Shown here in pieces: positions 15,728 to 22,800 of a stretch of DNA of 22,800 bases (positions within the stretch are counted from its first letter, which is position 1; each line of letters opens with the position of its first letter). Origin of the DNA: Rickettsiales bacterium (GTDB taxonomy: Bacteria > Pseudomonadota > Alphaproteobacteria > Rickettsiales > JALZUV01). The notes under the pieces were generated by a model. It was not told the DNA's origin. It saw only the letters and a program-made list of their open reading frames with translations, and did not search any database. The stretch lies in contig JALZUV010000022.1 of assembly GCA_023301245.1 (NCBI GenBank), forward strand, positions 1-22,800, in the 5' to 3' direction. The translations under genes and the position numbers were made by a program.

Positions 15728-16240
15728 ATGTCTGAATCAAAACATGTTTGTGTAGGGGTTATCTCTACCCCTCATGGTGTGAGTGGTTCGTTTAAAGTGA
15801 AAAGCTTTACCGAAACTGCCGACAGCATTTTTGATTACGCACAAATATTAGACGGAAAAGGCCAGCCCTTGGCTATTGACCCCATTGGCCAATCAGGCGG
15901 TAGCCTTATCGCCCGTATGGATGGTACAGACGACCGTAACGCTGCTGAGCTACTTAAAGGCACTAAGCTTTACGTGGCACGCACCGAACTACCCGAACCT
16001 GCTGATGATGAATTCTATATTGAAGACCTCATTGGCCTAAGCGTAAAAATAGCCGATGGCCGTGAGGTGGGCACCGTCCGCCAAGTCGCCAATTATGGTG
16101 CGGGCGATGTTATTGAAGTGCGCTTCAATAACGGCACTGAAGAAATGTATCTCTTCAACGAACTCACCTTCCCTAAAGTAGAAATCGCCGAGGGTTTCGT
16201 AGAGCTTAATGCCCCTGAGGTGTTGGAAGCGAAGAAGTAA
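15728..16240 (+). CDS. rimM: Ribosome maturation factor RimM
   Basis: Binds S19 and helps mature the 30S head. The 170-residue protein has the N-terminal RimM barrel (VCVGVISTPHGVSGSFKVKSF, then GGSLIARMDGTDDRNAAELLKG) and the C-terminal PRC barrel (DDEFYIEDLIGLSV, GTVRQVANYGAGDVIEV, YLFNELTFPKVEI). The frame is open 132 bases further upstream, but that stretch lies inside the rpsP tail and encodes Leu/Lys-rich residues with no family similarity. The ATG at 15728 gives the proper N-terminus. There is no purine-rich ribosome-binding site, so translation probably couples to rpsP. The usual followers trmD and rplS are absent; a structured gene-free stretch comes next. Confidence 0.95.
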   Translation: MSESKHVCVGVISTPHGVSGSFKVKSFTETADSIFDYAQILDGKGQPLAIDPIGQSGGSLIARMDGTDDRNAAELLKGTKLYVARTELPEPADDEFYIEDLIGLSVKIADGREVGTVRQVANYGAGDVIEVRFNNGTEEMYLFNELTFPKVEIAEGFVELNAPEVLEAKK

Positions 16241-16379
16241 TATAGTCTTTTAGCTTAATAATTTCTGAAATGAAATTCTTAAGCACGTTCACTTGCCAAG
16301 TAGGCTACGCCGCATTAGCGGCGGGTCATCCTTGCTGCCAGATTACATGAATTCGTAAAGATTAAGCGAAACGACTATA
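16241..16379. repeat. Element bounded by 19-base imperfect inverted repeats
   Basis: Bases 16241-16259 (TATAGTCTTTTAGCTTAAT) match the reverse complement of 16361-16379 at 17 of 19 positions. The 139-base unit contains two further hairpins. At 16254-16283 twelve-base arms pair at 11 of 12 positions around a TGAAAT loop. At 16308-16323 CGCCGC-ATTA-GCGGCG forms a perfect six-pair stem. I find no transposase or recognisable RNA family. It could be a small non-autonomous repeat (MITE-like), a structured RNA or a bidirectional terminator. The inverted repeats are read directly; the interpretation is open. Confidence 0.55.
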
Positions 16380-16387
16380 AGTTTCGC
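16366..16387. terminator. Hairpin between convergent rimM and gatA
   Basis: GCGAAAC-(8 bases)-GTTTCGC forms a perfect seven-pair stem. Read in the direction of gatA (minus strand) it is followed by TTAATCTTTA, a weak T-rich tract, 39 bases past the gatA stop. That suits a modest intrinsic terminator for gatC-gatA. Its left arm is also part of the right arm of the 19-base inverted repeat, so the two pairings exclude each other. Confidence 0.4.
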
Positions 16388-16426
16388 CATTCTAATAAAA
16401 CGCGTAGCCCAACAAGAAGTCGCAGC

Positions 16427-17908
16427 TTAAGCAGCAACCCTTGCAGGCTTGGCGTTAAATGCGGCAGCTTGTTCTAATGCGCCTGCGACTTTGAACATGG
16501 TCATCTCATCAAAGGCGGGGGCTAGAATTTGTAATCCTAGCGGTAAGCCTTGGCTGTCTAAACCAGCGGGGACGGAAATGCCCGGAAGACCAGCGAGTGA
16601 TGCAGGGACTGTGAAAATATCGTTCAAATACATAGCGATAGGGTCGTCTTGCTTTTCGCCAATGGCGAAAGCTGCGCTTGGTGCGGTGGGGGTTAAAATC
16701 GCATCAACTTGTTCGTAAGCTTTGGCGAAATCTTGGGCGATTAAGGTACGAATACGCTGTGCCTTTTTGTAATAAGCATCGTAATAGCCTGCCGATAATA
16801 CATAGGTACCAATCATAATGCGGCGTTTTACTTCATCGCCAAAACCAGCGGCGCGAGTTTTTTCGTACATATCAGTTAGGCCATCGCCTTCGTCTTGCAC
16901 ACGTAAACCGTAACGCACGCCATCATAGCGCGATAGATTAGACGAGCATTCTGCTGGCGCAATCACATAGTAAGTGGGTAGCGCGTATTTGGTGTGTGGT
17001 AGCGAGATATCAACAATTTCAGCGCCTTGTTCTTGCAACCATTTGGCGCCCTGCTGCCAGAGTGCGTCAATTTCGGACGGCATGCCATCAACACGATATT
17101 CCTTGGGAATACCAATTTTCATGCCTTTTACATCGCCACCCAGTGATGCGGCGAAATCTTCCACCGCGCGGTTGGCGCTGGTGGAATCCATTTTATCGTA
17201 ACCGCTGATAGCTTGTTGTACGAGTGCGGCATCTTGCACCGAACGCGCGAATACGCCTGCTTGGTCGAGCGAGCTAGCGAAGGCAATCGTGCCCCAGCGC
17301 GAGCAACGTCCGTAGGTGGGTTTCACGCCGACAATACCGCAGAAGCTGGCAGGCTGGCGGATGGAACCGCCCGTATCAGTACCGAGTGCCGCAGGAACTA
17401 AGCCAGCAGCAACCGCCGCCGCCGAGCCGCCCGATGAGCCACCGGGAACGCGGTCTTTGCCGTCATTAGCGTGCCACGGGTTGATAACATTGCCATAATG
17501 GCTAGTGATGTTAGCCGAACCCATCGCAAATTCATCGAGGTTGGTTTTACCTGGCATAACCGCGCCCGCATCCCACAATTTTTGCGTGATGGCGGATTCA
17601 TATTCAGGGGTGAAACCTTCAAGAATATGCGAGGCGGCAGTGGTGAGTACGCCTTTGGTGCAGAATAAATCTTTCACGCCAACAGGTACACCTGTGATGG
17701 CAGTGGCATCGCCTGCGGCAAGCTTAGCATCGGCTTTTTTAGCACCTTCAAAGGCTTGTTCATCGGTGATGGTGATGAAAGCATTTAGCTTGGTGTTGGC
17801 TTTATGGATAGCGGCTTGGGTGGCTTCTGCCAACTCTAGCGCGCTGAATTTTTTATTGGTTAGGCCATCGCGAATTTCGGCAACGCCTAGGTTATTTAAA
17901 TCAGTCAT
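16427..17908 (-). CDS. gatA: Glutamyl/aspartyl-tRNA amidotransferase subunit A
   Basis: Catalytic amidase subunit of GatCAB, which converts misacylated Glu-tRNA(Gln), and in many bacteria Asp-tRNA(Asn), to the correct amide form. It generates ammonia from glutamine. The 493 residues show the amidase-signature fold with the triad K79 (GVPVGVKDLF), cis-Ser S158 (PGGSSGGSAAAVA) and nucleophile S182 (GTDTGGSIRQPA). The family end segment LPGISVPAGL...LPLGLQILAP is also present. A GGTGGAG ribosome-binding site lies in the end of gatC, 3 bases upstream. gatB is not adjacent and must lie elsewhere. The gene converges with rimM. Confidence 0.97.
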   Translation of the reverse strand: MTDLNNLGVAEIRDGLTNKKFSALELAEATQAAIHKANTKLNAFITITDEQAFEGAKKADAKLAAGDATAITGVPVGVKDLFCTKGVLTTAASHILEGFTPEYESAITQKLWDAGAVMPGKTNLDEFAMGSANITSHYGNVINPWHANDGKDRVPGGSSGGSAAAVAAGLVPAALGTDTGGSIRQPASFCGIVGVKPTYGRCSRWGTIAFASSLDQAGVFARSVQDAALVQQAISGYDKMDSTSANRAVEDFAASLGGDVKGMKIGIPKEYRVDGMPSEIDALWQQGAKWLQEQGAEIVDISLPHTKYALPTYYVIAPAECSSNLSRYDGVRYGLRVQDEGDGLTDMYEKTRAAGFGDEVKRRIMIGTYVLSAGYYDAYYKKAQRIRTLIAQDFAKAYEQVDAILTPTAPSAAFAIGEKQDDPIAMYLNDIFTVPASLAGLPGISVPAGLDSQGLPLGLQILAPAFDEMTMFKVAGALEQAAAFNAKPARVAA

Positions 17909-17911
17909 GGT

Positions 17912-18199
17912 CTACTCCACCACTTTCGGCACCACAAAACAGCCATAATCATTGGCGGGTGCATTGGTTAAAATCTCTTTTTGGTAGCCACCGTCAGTCA
18001 CTTCATCTTTACGCATGGGTAAATTCATCGCGCAGACAGAGGTCATTTGTTCAACGCCATCGGTGTTGACCTCTTGCAGCTGTTCAACCCAGCCGAGGAT
18101 ATTGTTTATTTCGCCTGTGTAATGCTCCAACTCGCTTTCGGTAAAGCGGATGCGCGTTAAGCGGCCAATTTTTTGTGCGTCTTTAACAGTGATTGTCAT
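17912..18199 (-). CDS. gatC: Glutamyl/aspartyl-tRNA amidotransferase subunit C
   Basis: Small stabilising subunit of GatCAB that wraps GatA against GatB. At 95 residues it is the normal length. The family pattern is visible: an N-terminal helix pair (VKDAQKIGRLTRIRFTESELEHYTGEINNILGWVEQLQEVNTDGVE), the central M/P-containing segment (NLPMRKDEVTDG) and the terminal DYGCFVVPKVVE. The ATG has an AAGG 7 bases upstream. The gene is divergent from ruvX across 56 AT-rich bases (18200-18255) that must hold both promoters; no boxes stand out there. Confidence 0.95.
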   Translation of the reverse strand: MTITVKDAQKIGRLTRIRFTESELEHYTGEINNILGWVEQLQEVNTDGVEQMTSVCAMNLPMRKDEVTDGGYQKEILTNAPANDYGCFVVPKVVE

Positions 18200-18255
18200 G
18201 AAGTGACCTTATTTTTATCTAGTAATGGCATTGTTTTTAGCGCATTACAGAACTC

Positions 18256-18711
18256 ATGCAACCATTGACCGCACAAGAATTTCAAGAAAAACTGCCCAAA
18301 CAAGGCAGATTACTGGCAATTGACCACGGGAAAAAGCGTATTGGCCTTGCGGTGACTGACATTTCGCGCATGTTGGTTAACCCGCAGGAAACGCTGAACC
18401 ACCCAAAACTAGCGGTTAATGCCGAGGCAATTAAGAAGCTTGTGGAAAATGAAACTGTCGTTGGGCTTGTGGTGGGTTACCCGCTAAATATGGATGATTC
18501 GGAAGGTCCGCGTTGTCAGTCTGTGCGCCAATTTGTGCGTAATTTAGAAGCCTATGTGCAATTGCCCACACTATATTGGGATGAACGTTTGAGTAGCGAT
18601 ATTGCGCAAGAGCTAATGCTTCAAGCAGGAGTACGCGGCGCTCAACGTAGCAGCAAAGTAGACAAACTCGCCGCCGCTGCTATCTTGCAATCTTATTTGG
18701 AGACTGTGTAA
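18256..18711 (+). CDS. ruvX: Putative pre-16S rRNA nuclease / Holliday-junction-resolvase-fold protein RuvX (YqgF)
   Basis: YqgF-family protein with an RNase H-like fold, implicated in processing the 5' end of 16S rRNA. The 151 residues carry the expected acidic sites: D23 in LLAIDHGKKRIGLAVTD, the VVGYPLNMDDSEGPRCQSV loop (72-90), D109-E110 in YWDERLSS, and D136 in SSKVDKLAAAAILQSYL. Length is normal, with a slightly long N-terminus (about 17 residues before the first strand). No strong ribosome-binding site is visible. Its stop codon directly abuts the ATG of plsY, so it heads the operon ruvX-plsY-dprA-topA. Confidence 0.93.
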   Translation: MQPLTAQEFQEKLPKQGRLLAIDHGKKRIGLAVTDISRMLVNPQETLNHPKLAVNAEAIKKLVENETVVGLVVGYPLNMDDSEGPRCQSVRQFVRNLEAYVQLPTLYWDERLSSDIAQELMLQAGVRGAQRSSKVDKLAAAAILQSYLETV

Positions 18712-19353
18712 ATGCCTATTACCTTCGATATTGAAATTCCTTTATTTGCTTTGCTGGGTTATCTACTTGGATCAATCCCGTTTGGGCTTATTTTAACGAA
18801 AATCACCACGGGTAAAGATATCCGCGACACAGGCTCAGGCAATATTGGTGCGACCAATGTATTGCGCAGTGGCAAAAAAGGTTTAGCCGCCTTGACTCTT
18901 TTATTAGATGGCGCAAAAGCATGGTTGGCGGTGTATCTTGCGGTGCAGTTTAGCGATATTCGTGTCGATAATATTTTGCGTGAATTTTACCCCTCTATTG
19001 CGGCGCTGTCAGCAGGCTTGGGGGCATTATTAGGGCATATGTACCCTGTATGGCTGAAGTTTAAAGGCGGCAAAGGAGTCGCCTGTTACTTTGGCATGAT
19101 ACTGGGCTTAAACTGGATGGTGTTTTTGATAGCGGCGAGTATTTGGGCAACCATGTTTGCCATTAAGCGCATTTCATCGCTTGCGGCGCTTACGACCATT
19201 ATGTTTATTCCTGGGTGGATGTTTGTTTTTACTGATTCTATCGGCACATTCTTTCTATTAGCAGCAAGCCTTTTAGTAGCATGGCGCCATCGTGAGAATA
19301 TTGCTCGTTTAAGCAAGGGCGAGGAAAAACCATTTGGAGAAAAAGCGTCATGA
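18712..19353 (+). CDS. plsY: Acyl phosphate:glycerol-3-phosphate acyltransferase
   Basis: Inner-membrane enzyme that transfers an acyl chain from acyl-phosphate to glycerol-3-phosphate to make lysophosphatidate, the first step of phospholipid synthesis; it works with PlsX. The 213 residues show several helices and the three family motifs: GYLLGSIPFG near 16-25, GSGNIGATNVLR (41-52), and GHMYPVWLKFKGGKGVA (108-124). A closing WRHRENIARL precedes a short charged tail. The ATG directly follows the ruvX stop, and the end overlaps dprA by 4 bases (ATGA). Confidence 0.97.
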   Translation: MPITFDIEIPLFALLGYLLGSIPFGLILTKITTGKDIRDTGSGNIGATNVLRSGKKGLAALTLLLDGAKAWLAVYLAVQFSDIRVDNILREFYPSIAALSAGLGALLGHMYPVWLKFKGGKGVACYFGMILGLNWMVFLIAASIWATMFAIKRISSLAALTTIMFIPGWMFVFTDSIGTFFLLAASLLVAWRHRENIARLSKGEEKPFGEKAS

Positions 19354-20492
19354 CATCGCTTGCCCAATTCCCGCTCTATGATTGCCTTCAGCTTATTCGT
19401 AGCGAGAATGTTGGGCCCGTTACCTTCTTCAAACTAATGCAGCGATTTGGTTCGCCTAAAGCAGCGTTAGAACGTCTGCCTGAAATGGCGAAAAGAGGGG
19501 GGATGAAGCGCTCTATTGCCATTGCCCCACGCGATAAAATTGAAAAAGAAATAGCGTTAACTGAAAAATTTGGTGCTCGTTTTATTCGCTATGGTGAGGC
19601 GGATTACCCAAAATTATTAGAGCATATTCATTCTGCACCACCTGTACTTATTATGCGTGGACACGCGCATTTATGGCAAGATAGCGCAAAATGTGTGGGT
19701 ATGGTTGGTTCGCGCAATGCCTCGGCAGCAGGGCAGAACCTGACTAAAAAACTGGCACGTGAATGTGGCGAACGCGGGCTTACCGTCGTTTCAGGCTTGG
19801 CGCGTGGGATAGATTCAAACGCGCATCAAGGTGCTTTAGCGACAGGCACTGTGGGTGTCGTTGCCGGCGGTATCGACAATGTTTACCCGCCTGAGAATAA
19901 AATGCTTTTTGATGCGATGGCCGAACAGGGCGCTGTCATTACCGAACAAATGTTTGGCACATCGCCGCAAGCGAAAAACTTTCCCGCACGTAACCGCATT
20001 ATTGCTGGCATGTGTGCGGGGTTGTTGGTGGTAGAAGCTGCGCCAAAATCAGGCTCGTTAATTACGGCGAAATATGCGCTCGAGCAAAATAGAGAAGTTA
20101 TGGCTATTCCTGGCTCGCCGATGGATCCGCGTAGTGCAGGGGCAAATAGTCTGATTAAAGATGGCGCGGCGCTCGTGCAATCGGTCGATGATATTTTAGA
20201 AATGTTGCAACGCCCGCTTAGCTTTATGGAAGAAAACCAATCAAATTTCGATTTTCAATCGGTGTCTGAACTACAAGAAGATGAGATGCAATCGGCGCGC
20301 ACGCAGGTGCTTTCGCTACTATCGCCCGTGCCAACTGAAGTTGATGAATTGGCGAGGCAATCAAAAATCCCACTTGCAATTTTGCAGCAAGTGCTATTAG
20401 AGCTAGAGCTCGCAAACCGTTTAAGCCGTAGTTATGGGGGGAAAGTTTCCCTCACAATGATGGAAGAAGAACAGCAAGGAAATATGTTTTGA
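19350..20492 (+). CDS. dprA: DNA-processing protein DprA
   Basis: Binds incoming single-stranded DNA during natural transformation and loads RecA. It is also widespread in bacteria not known to be competent. The 380 residues have an N-terminal SAM-like region (LQLIRSENVGPVTFFKLMQRFGS), then the Rossmann-like DprA/Smf domain with VGSRNAS (119-125), VVSGLARGIDSNAHQGAL (146-163), FPARNRIIAG, and EAAPKSGSLITA. The end is a short acidic linker and a winged-helix (about 310-370, TEVDELARQSKIPLAILQQVLLELEL). All parts are present, so the gene looks functional. It overlaps plsY and topA by 4 bases each. Confidence 0.96.
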   Translation: MTSLAQFPLYDCLQLIRSENVGPVTFFKLMQRFGSPKAALERLPEMAKRGGMKRSIAIAPRDKIEKEIALTEKFGARFIRYGEADYPKLLEHIHSAPPVLIMRGHAHLWQDSAKCVGMVGSRNASAAGQNLTKKLARECGERGLTVVSGLARGIDSNAHQGALATGTVGVVAGGIDNVYPPENKMLFDAMAEQGAVITEQMFGTSPQAKNFPARNRIIAGMCAGLLVVEAAPKSGSLITAKYALEQNREVMAIPGSPMDPRSAGANSLIKDGAALVQSVDDILEMLQRPLSFMEENQSNFDFQSVSELQEDEMQSARTQVLSLLSPVPTEVDELARQSKIPLAILQQVLLELELANRLSRSYGGKVSLTMMEEEQQGNMF

Positions 20493-22800
20493 GCAACTAT
20501 CTCGTCGTCGTAGAATCACCCGCTAAAGCCAAAACTATCGAAAAATATTTGGGCAAAGACTATACAGTGCTTGCCAGTTACGGCCATGTGCGCGACTTGC
20601 CGAGCAAGGATGGCTCGGTTGATGTGGCTAATGATTTCGCCATGACTTACGAAATTGATGCAGACTCGAAAAAGAAAATTGCCGCGCTTACTAAAGCTGC
20701 CAAAGGCATCGATATTCTATACCTCGCGACCGATCCGGATCGTGAAGGAGAGGCCATTAGCTGGCACGTGCTAGAAGCATTACTCGCCAAGAAAGCGATT
20801 AAAAAAGATACACCTGTTAAACGCATCGCCTTTAACGCCATTACAAAATCAGCCGTGACCAAAGCAATTACCGAACCTCGCGAAATTGATATGGATTTGG
20901 TGAATGCCCAACAAGCTCGCCGCGCGTTGGATTATTTGGTGGGCTTCACGCTATCGCCTGTTCTATGGCGCAAGCTTCCGGGTAGCCGTTCGGCTGGGCG
21001 TGTGCAATCAGTCGCGCTTCGCCTAATTTGCGAACGCGAAGGCGAAATTGAAATTTTCAAAAACCAAGAATATTGGGATATTACCACTAGCCACAAAAGC
21101 GGCGGCATTAATTTTGATGCAAAGCTAAGCCAGTGGGAAGGTAACAAGCTCAAAAAATTCGACATTAATAATGACAAGCAAGCGAACGAGATTGCCGATA
21201 TTCTCAAAGGCCAGCAAACGACCATTATTAAAGTGGATGAAAAAGAATCGCGCCGTAATCCTTACGCGCCGTTTATTACCTCTAGCTTGCAAATGGATGC
21301 TTCGCGCAAGCTCGGCTTTGGTGCTAAGCAAACCATGCAAGTAGCGCAAAAGCTTTATGAGCAAGGGTTAATCACCTATATGCGTACCGATGGTGTGACG
21401 GTTGCACCTGAAGCTATTGAAGCGGCTCGTGCTTGGATTGAAAAAGAACAAGGCAAAGAATATCTGCCCGAAAAGCCACGTTTTTACAGCAGTAAAGCCA
21501 AAAACGCGCAAGAGGCTCACGAAGCCATTCGCCCGACTGACTTATTTAAAACGCCGAAAGCCTCTGGCACATCAGGCGAGCAATTTAAGCTCTATGACCT
21601 CATCTGGAAACGTATGATGGCCAGCCAAATGAACCCTGCAAAATTTGACCAAGTAGCGGTTGATTTTGAAACGGCGGATAAAAAAGCTGTGCTGCACGCC
21701 ACGGGTTCGGTGATGAAGTTCGATGGTTTCCTCGCGCTTTATATTGAAGGTAAAGATGACGATGATACGTCCGATAATGAAAATGATCGCCGCCTACCAC
21801 CGCTAAAAATTGGCGATAATTTGGCGATTGATAAAATTAATCCAGCGCAGCATTTCACCCAGCCACCACCACGTTATACTGAAGCAAGTTTGGTAAAGCG
21901 CTTGGAAGAATTAGGCATTGGCCGTCCATCAACTTACGCCGCAATTTTGGCCGTATTGATTGACCGTGGCTACGTGAATTTAGATAAGAAACGCTTCACC
22001 CCTGAAGCGCGCGGACGCATTGTAAGTGCGTTTCTTGAGAGCTTCTTTGCGCGTTATGTGGAATATGATTTCACCGCGAATATTGAAGAACGACTCGATT
22101 TAGTTTCTGATGGAAAGCTCGATTGGAAAGACCTGCTACGCGACTGGTGGAAAGATTTTATCGTCCATATTGATGCGGCCAAAGAAGTGCCGAATCCTGA
22201 TATTCTGACCGAGATTGACCGCCTGCTAGTACCATTCCTCTATGGCACCGAAAAAGATATCGAAGAAGCGCGTAAATGCCCGAAAGATGAAGGCGCATTA
22301 AGCCTCAAAACAGGCAAATTCGGCGCATTCTTAGGCTGTGCAAATTACCCAGAATGTAAATTCACCAAGCCGATCGCCGCTGAATCTGATGAAGCAGATG
22401 AAAGCACGATTGCAACCGATGGCCCGCAAAGCTTAGGTGTGGATACGGAAACGAAAAAAGAAGTGTTCCTCAAAAAAGGCCCTTACGGTTTTTATGTTCA
22501 ATTGGGCGAAGACGAAAAAGGCACTAAGCCAAAACGTGGCAGCCTGCCCAAAGGCTCTATGCCCGAAGATATGAACCTGACGCGCGCATTAGAGCTACTA
22601 GCACTGCCGCGCGATGTAGGTTTAGACCCTGAAAGTGGCGAGATGATTACGGCTGCTATTGGTCGTTTTGGTCCTTACTTAAAGCTGCAAGGAAAGTTCA
22701 CGTCAATTACAGAAGAAGATGATGTTTATACTATCGGCATCAACCGCGCGGTGGCTGTTATTGCTGAGAAGAAGAAAAAAGGCTTCGGCCCCGAAGCGCT
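20489..22800 (+). CDS. topA: DNA topoisomerase I (5' part)
   Basis: Type IA enzyme that relaxes negative supercoils. The gene starts at a TTG overlapping the dprA stop (TTGA), giving MSNYLVVVESPAKAKTIEKY. It continues in frame past the window end, so only about 770 residues are seen. The TOPRIM residues are E9 and D82-P-D84-R-E86-G-E. The active-site tyrosine is Y297 in LITYMRTDGV. PSTYAAIL and the central PPPRYTEASLVKRLEELGIGRP are also typical. Near residues 597-623 is a C4 zinc-finger-like segment, C597-P-K-D600 ... GC617-x5-C623, with one of the four cysteines replaced by Asp. The C-terminal alphaproteobacterial repeats begin after it (KKGPYGFYVQLG, GRFGPYLKLQG). Identity is certain. Confidence 0.97.
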   Translation, partial: MSNYLVVVESPAKAKTIEKYLGKDYTVLASYGHVRDLPSKDGSVDVANDFAMTYEIDADSKKKIAALTKAAKGIDILYLATDPDREGEAISWHVLEALLAKKAIKKDTPVKRIAFNAITKSAVTKAITEPREIDMDLVNAQQARRALDYLVGFTLSPVLWRKLPGSRSAGRVQSVALRLICEREGEIEIFKNQEYWDITTSHKSGGINFDAKLSQWEGNKLKKFDINNDKQANEIADILKGQQTTIIKVDEKESRRNPYAPFITSSLQMDASRKLGFGAKQTMQVAQKLYEQGLITYMRTDGVTVAPEAIEAARAWIEKEQGKEYLPEKPRFYSSKAKNAQEAHEAIRPTDLFKTPKASGTSGEQFKLYDLIWKRMMASQMNPAKFDQVAVDFETADKKAVLHATGSVMKFDGFLALYIEGKDDDDTSDNENDRRLPPLKIGDNLAIDKINPAQHFTQPPPRYTEASLVKRLEELGIGRPSTYAAILAVLIDRGYVNLDKKRFTPEARGRIVSAFLESFFARYVEYDFTANIEERLDLVSDGKLDWKDLLRDWWKDFIVHIDAAKEVPNPDILTEIDRLLVPFLYGTEKDIEEARKCPKDEGALSLKTGKFGAFLGCANYPECKFTKPIAAESDEADESTIATDGPQSLGVDTETKKEVFLKKGPYGFYVQLGEDEKGTKPKRGSLPKGSMPEDMNLTRALELLALPRDVGLDPESGEMITAAIGRFGPYLKLQGKFTSITEEDDVYTIGINRAVAVIAEKKKKGFGPEA

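Overview
The window looks like chromosomal DNA from an alphaproteobacterium that I cannot place further. The base composition appears intermediate, by eye in the mid-40s % GC. The evidence for the group is gene order: complex I genes nuoH-N run straight into birA, coaX and rnj (RNase J), an arrangement typical of Alphaproteobacteria, and ruvX-plsY-dprA-topA with divergent gatC-gatA is also typical. The 30S protein S16 carries the long Ala/Glu/Lys-rich tail common in that class.

Layout. (1) Positions 1-7103, plus strand: the distal half of the NADH:quinone oxidoreductase operon (3' end of nuoH, then nuoI, J, K, L, M, N), packed with 4-bp overlaps or gaps of a few bases. (2) 7094-10335, plus strand: birA, coaX and rnj continue the same run. 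(3) 10385-14411, minus strand: a three-gene accessory block. Its first gene encodes a membrane-anchored cell-wall hydrolase with a lysozyme-like domain and an intact M23 endopeptidase domain. The second encodes a membrane-anchored protein with an Amidase_3-like domain whose catalytic residues are almost all replaced. The third encodes a small orphan protein. The first two share a homologous N-terminal membrane module. (4) 14521-16240, plus strand: pyrF, rpsP, rimM. (5) 16241-16426: a gene-free stretch rich in inverted repeats. (6) 16427-18199, minus strand: gatC-gatA, two of the three subunits of the tRNA amidotransferase. (7) 18256-22800, plus strand: ruvX, plsY, dprA and topA, the last cut by the window end.

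Most of the window is housekeeping: respiration, biotin ligation, CoA synthesis, RNA decay, pyrimidine synthesis, translation, phospholipid synthesis, DNA uptake/processing and supercoiling. The accessory block at 10385-14411 is what stands out. It pairs an intact M23 hydrolase with a degenerate amidase on a common membrane scaffold. In the known EnvC/Ami system the LytM (M23) partner is dead and the amidase is active, so here the roles appear swapped. I infer a dedicated peptidoglycan-remodelling pair of unknown purpose.

The window holds no CRISPR array, tRNA or rRNA gene, IS transposase or phage gene that I can see. No gene-free stretch exceeds 300 bases.
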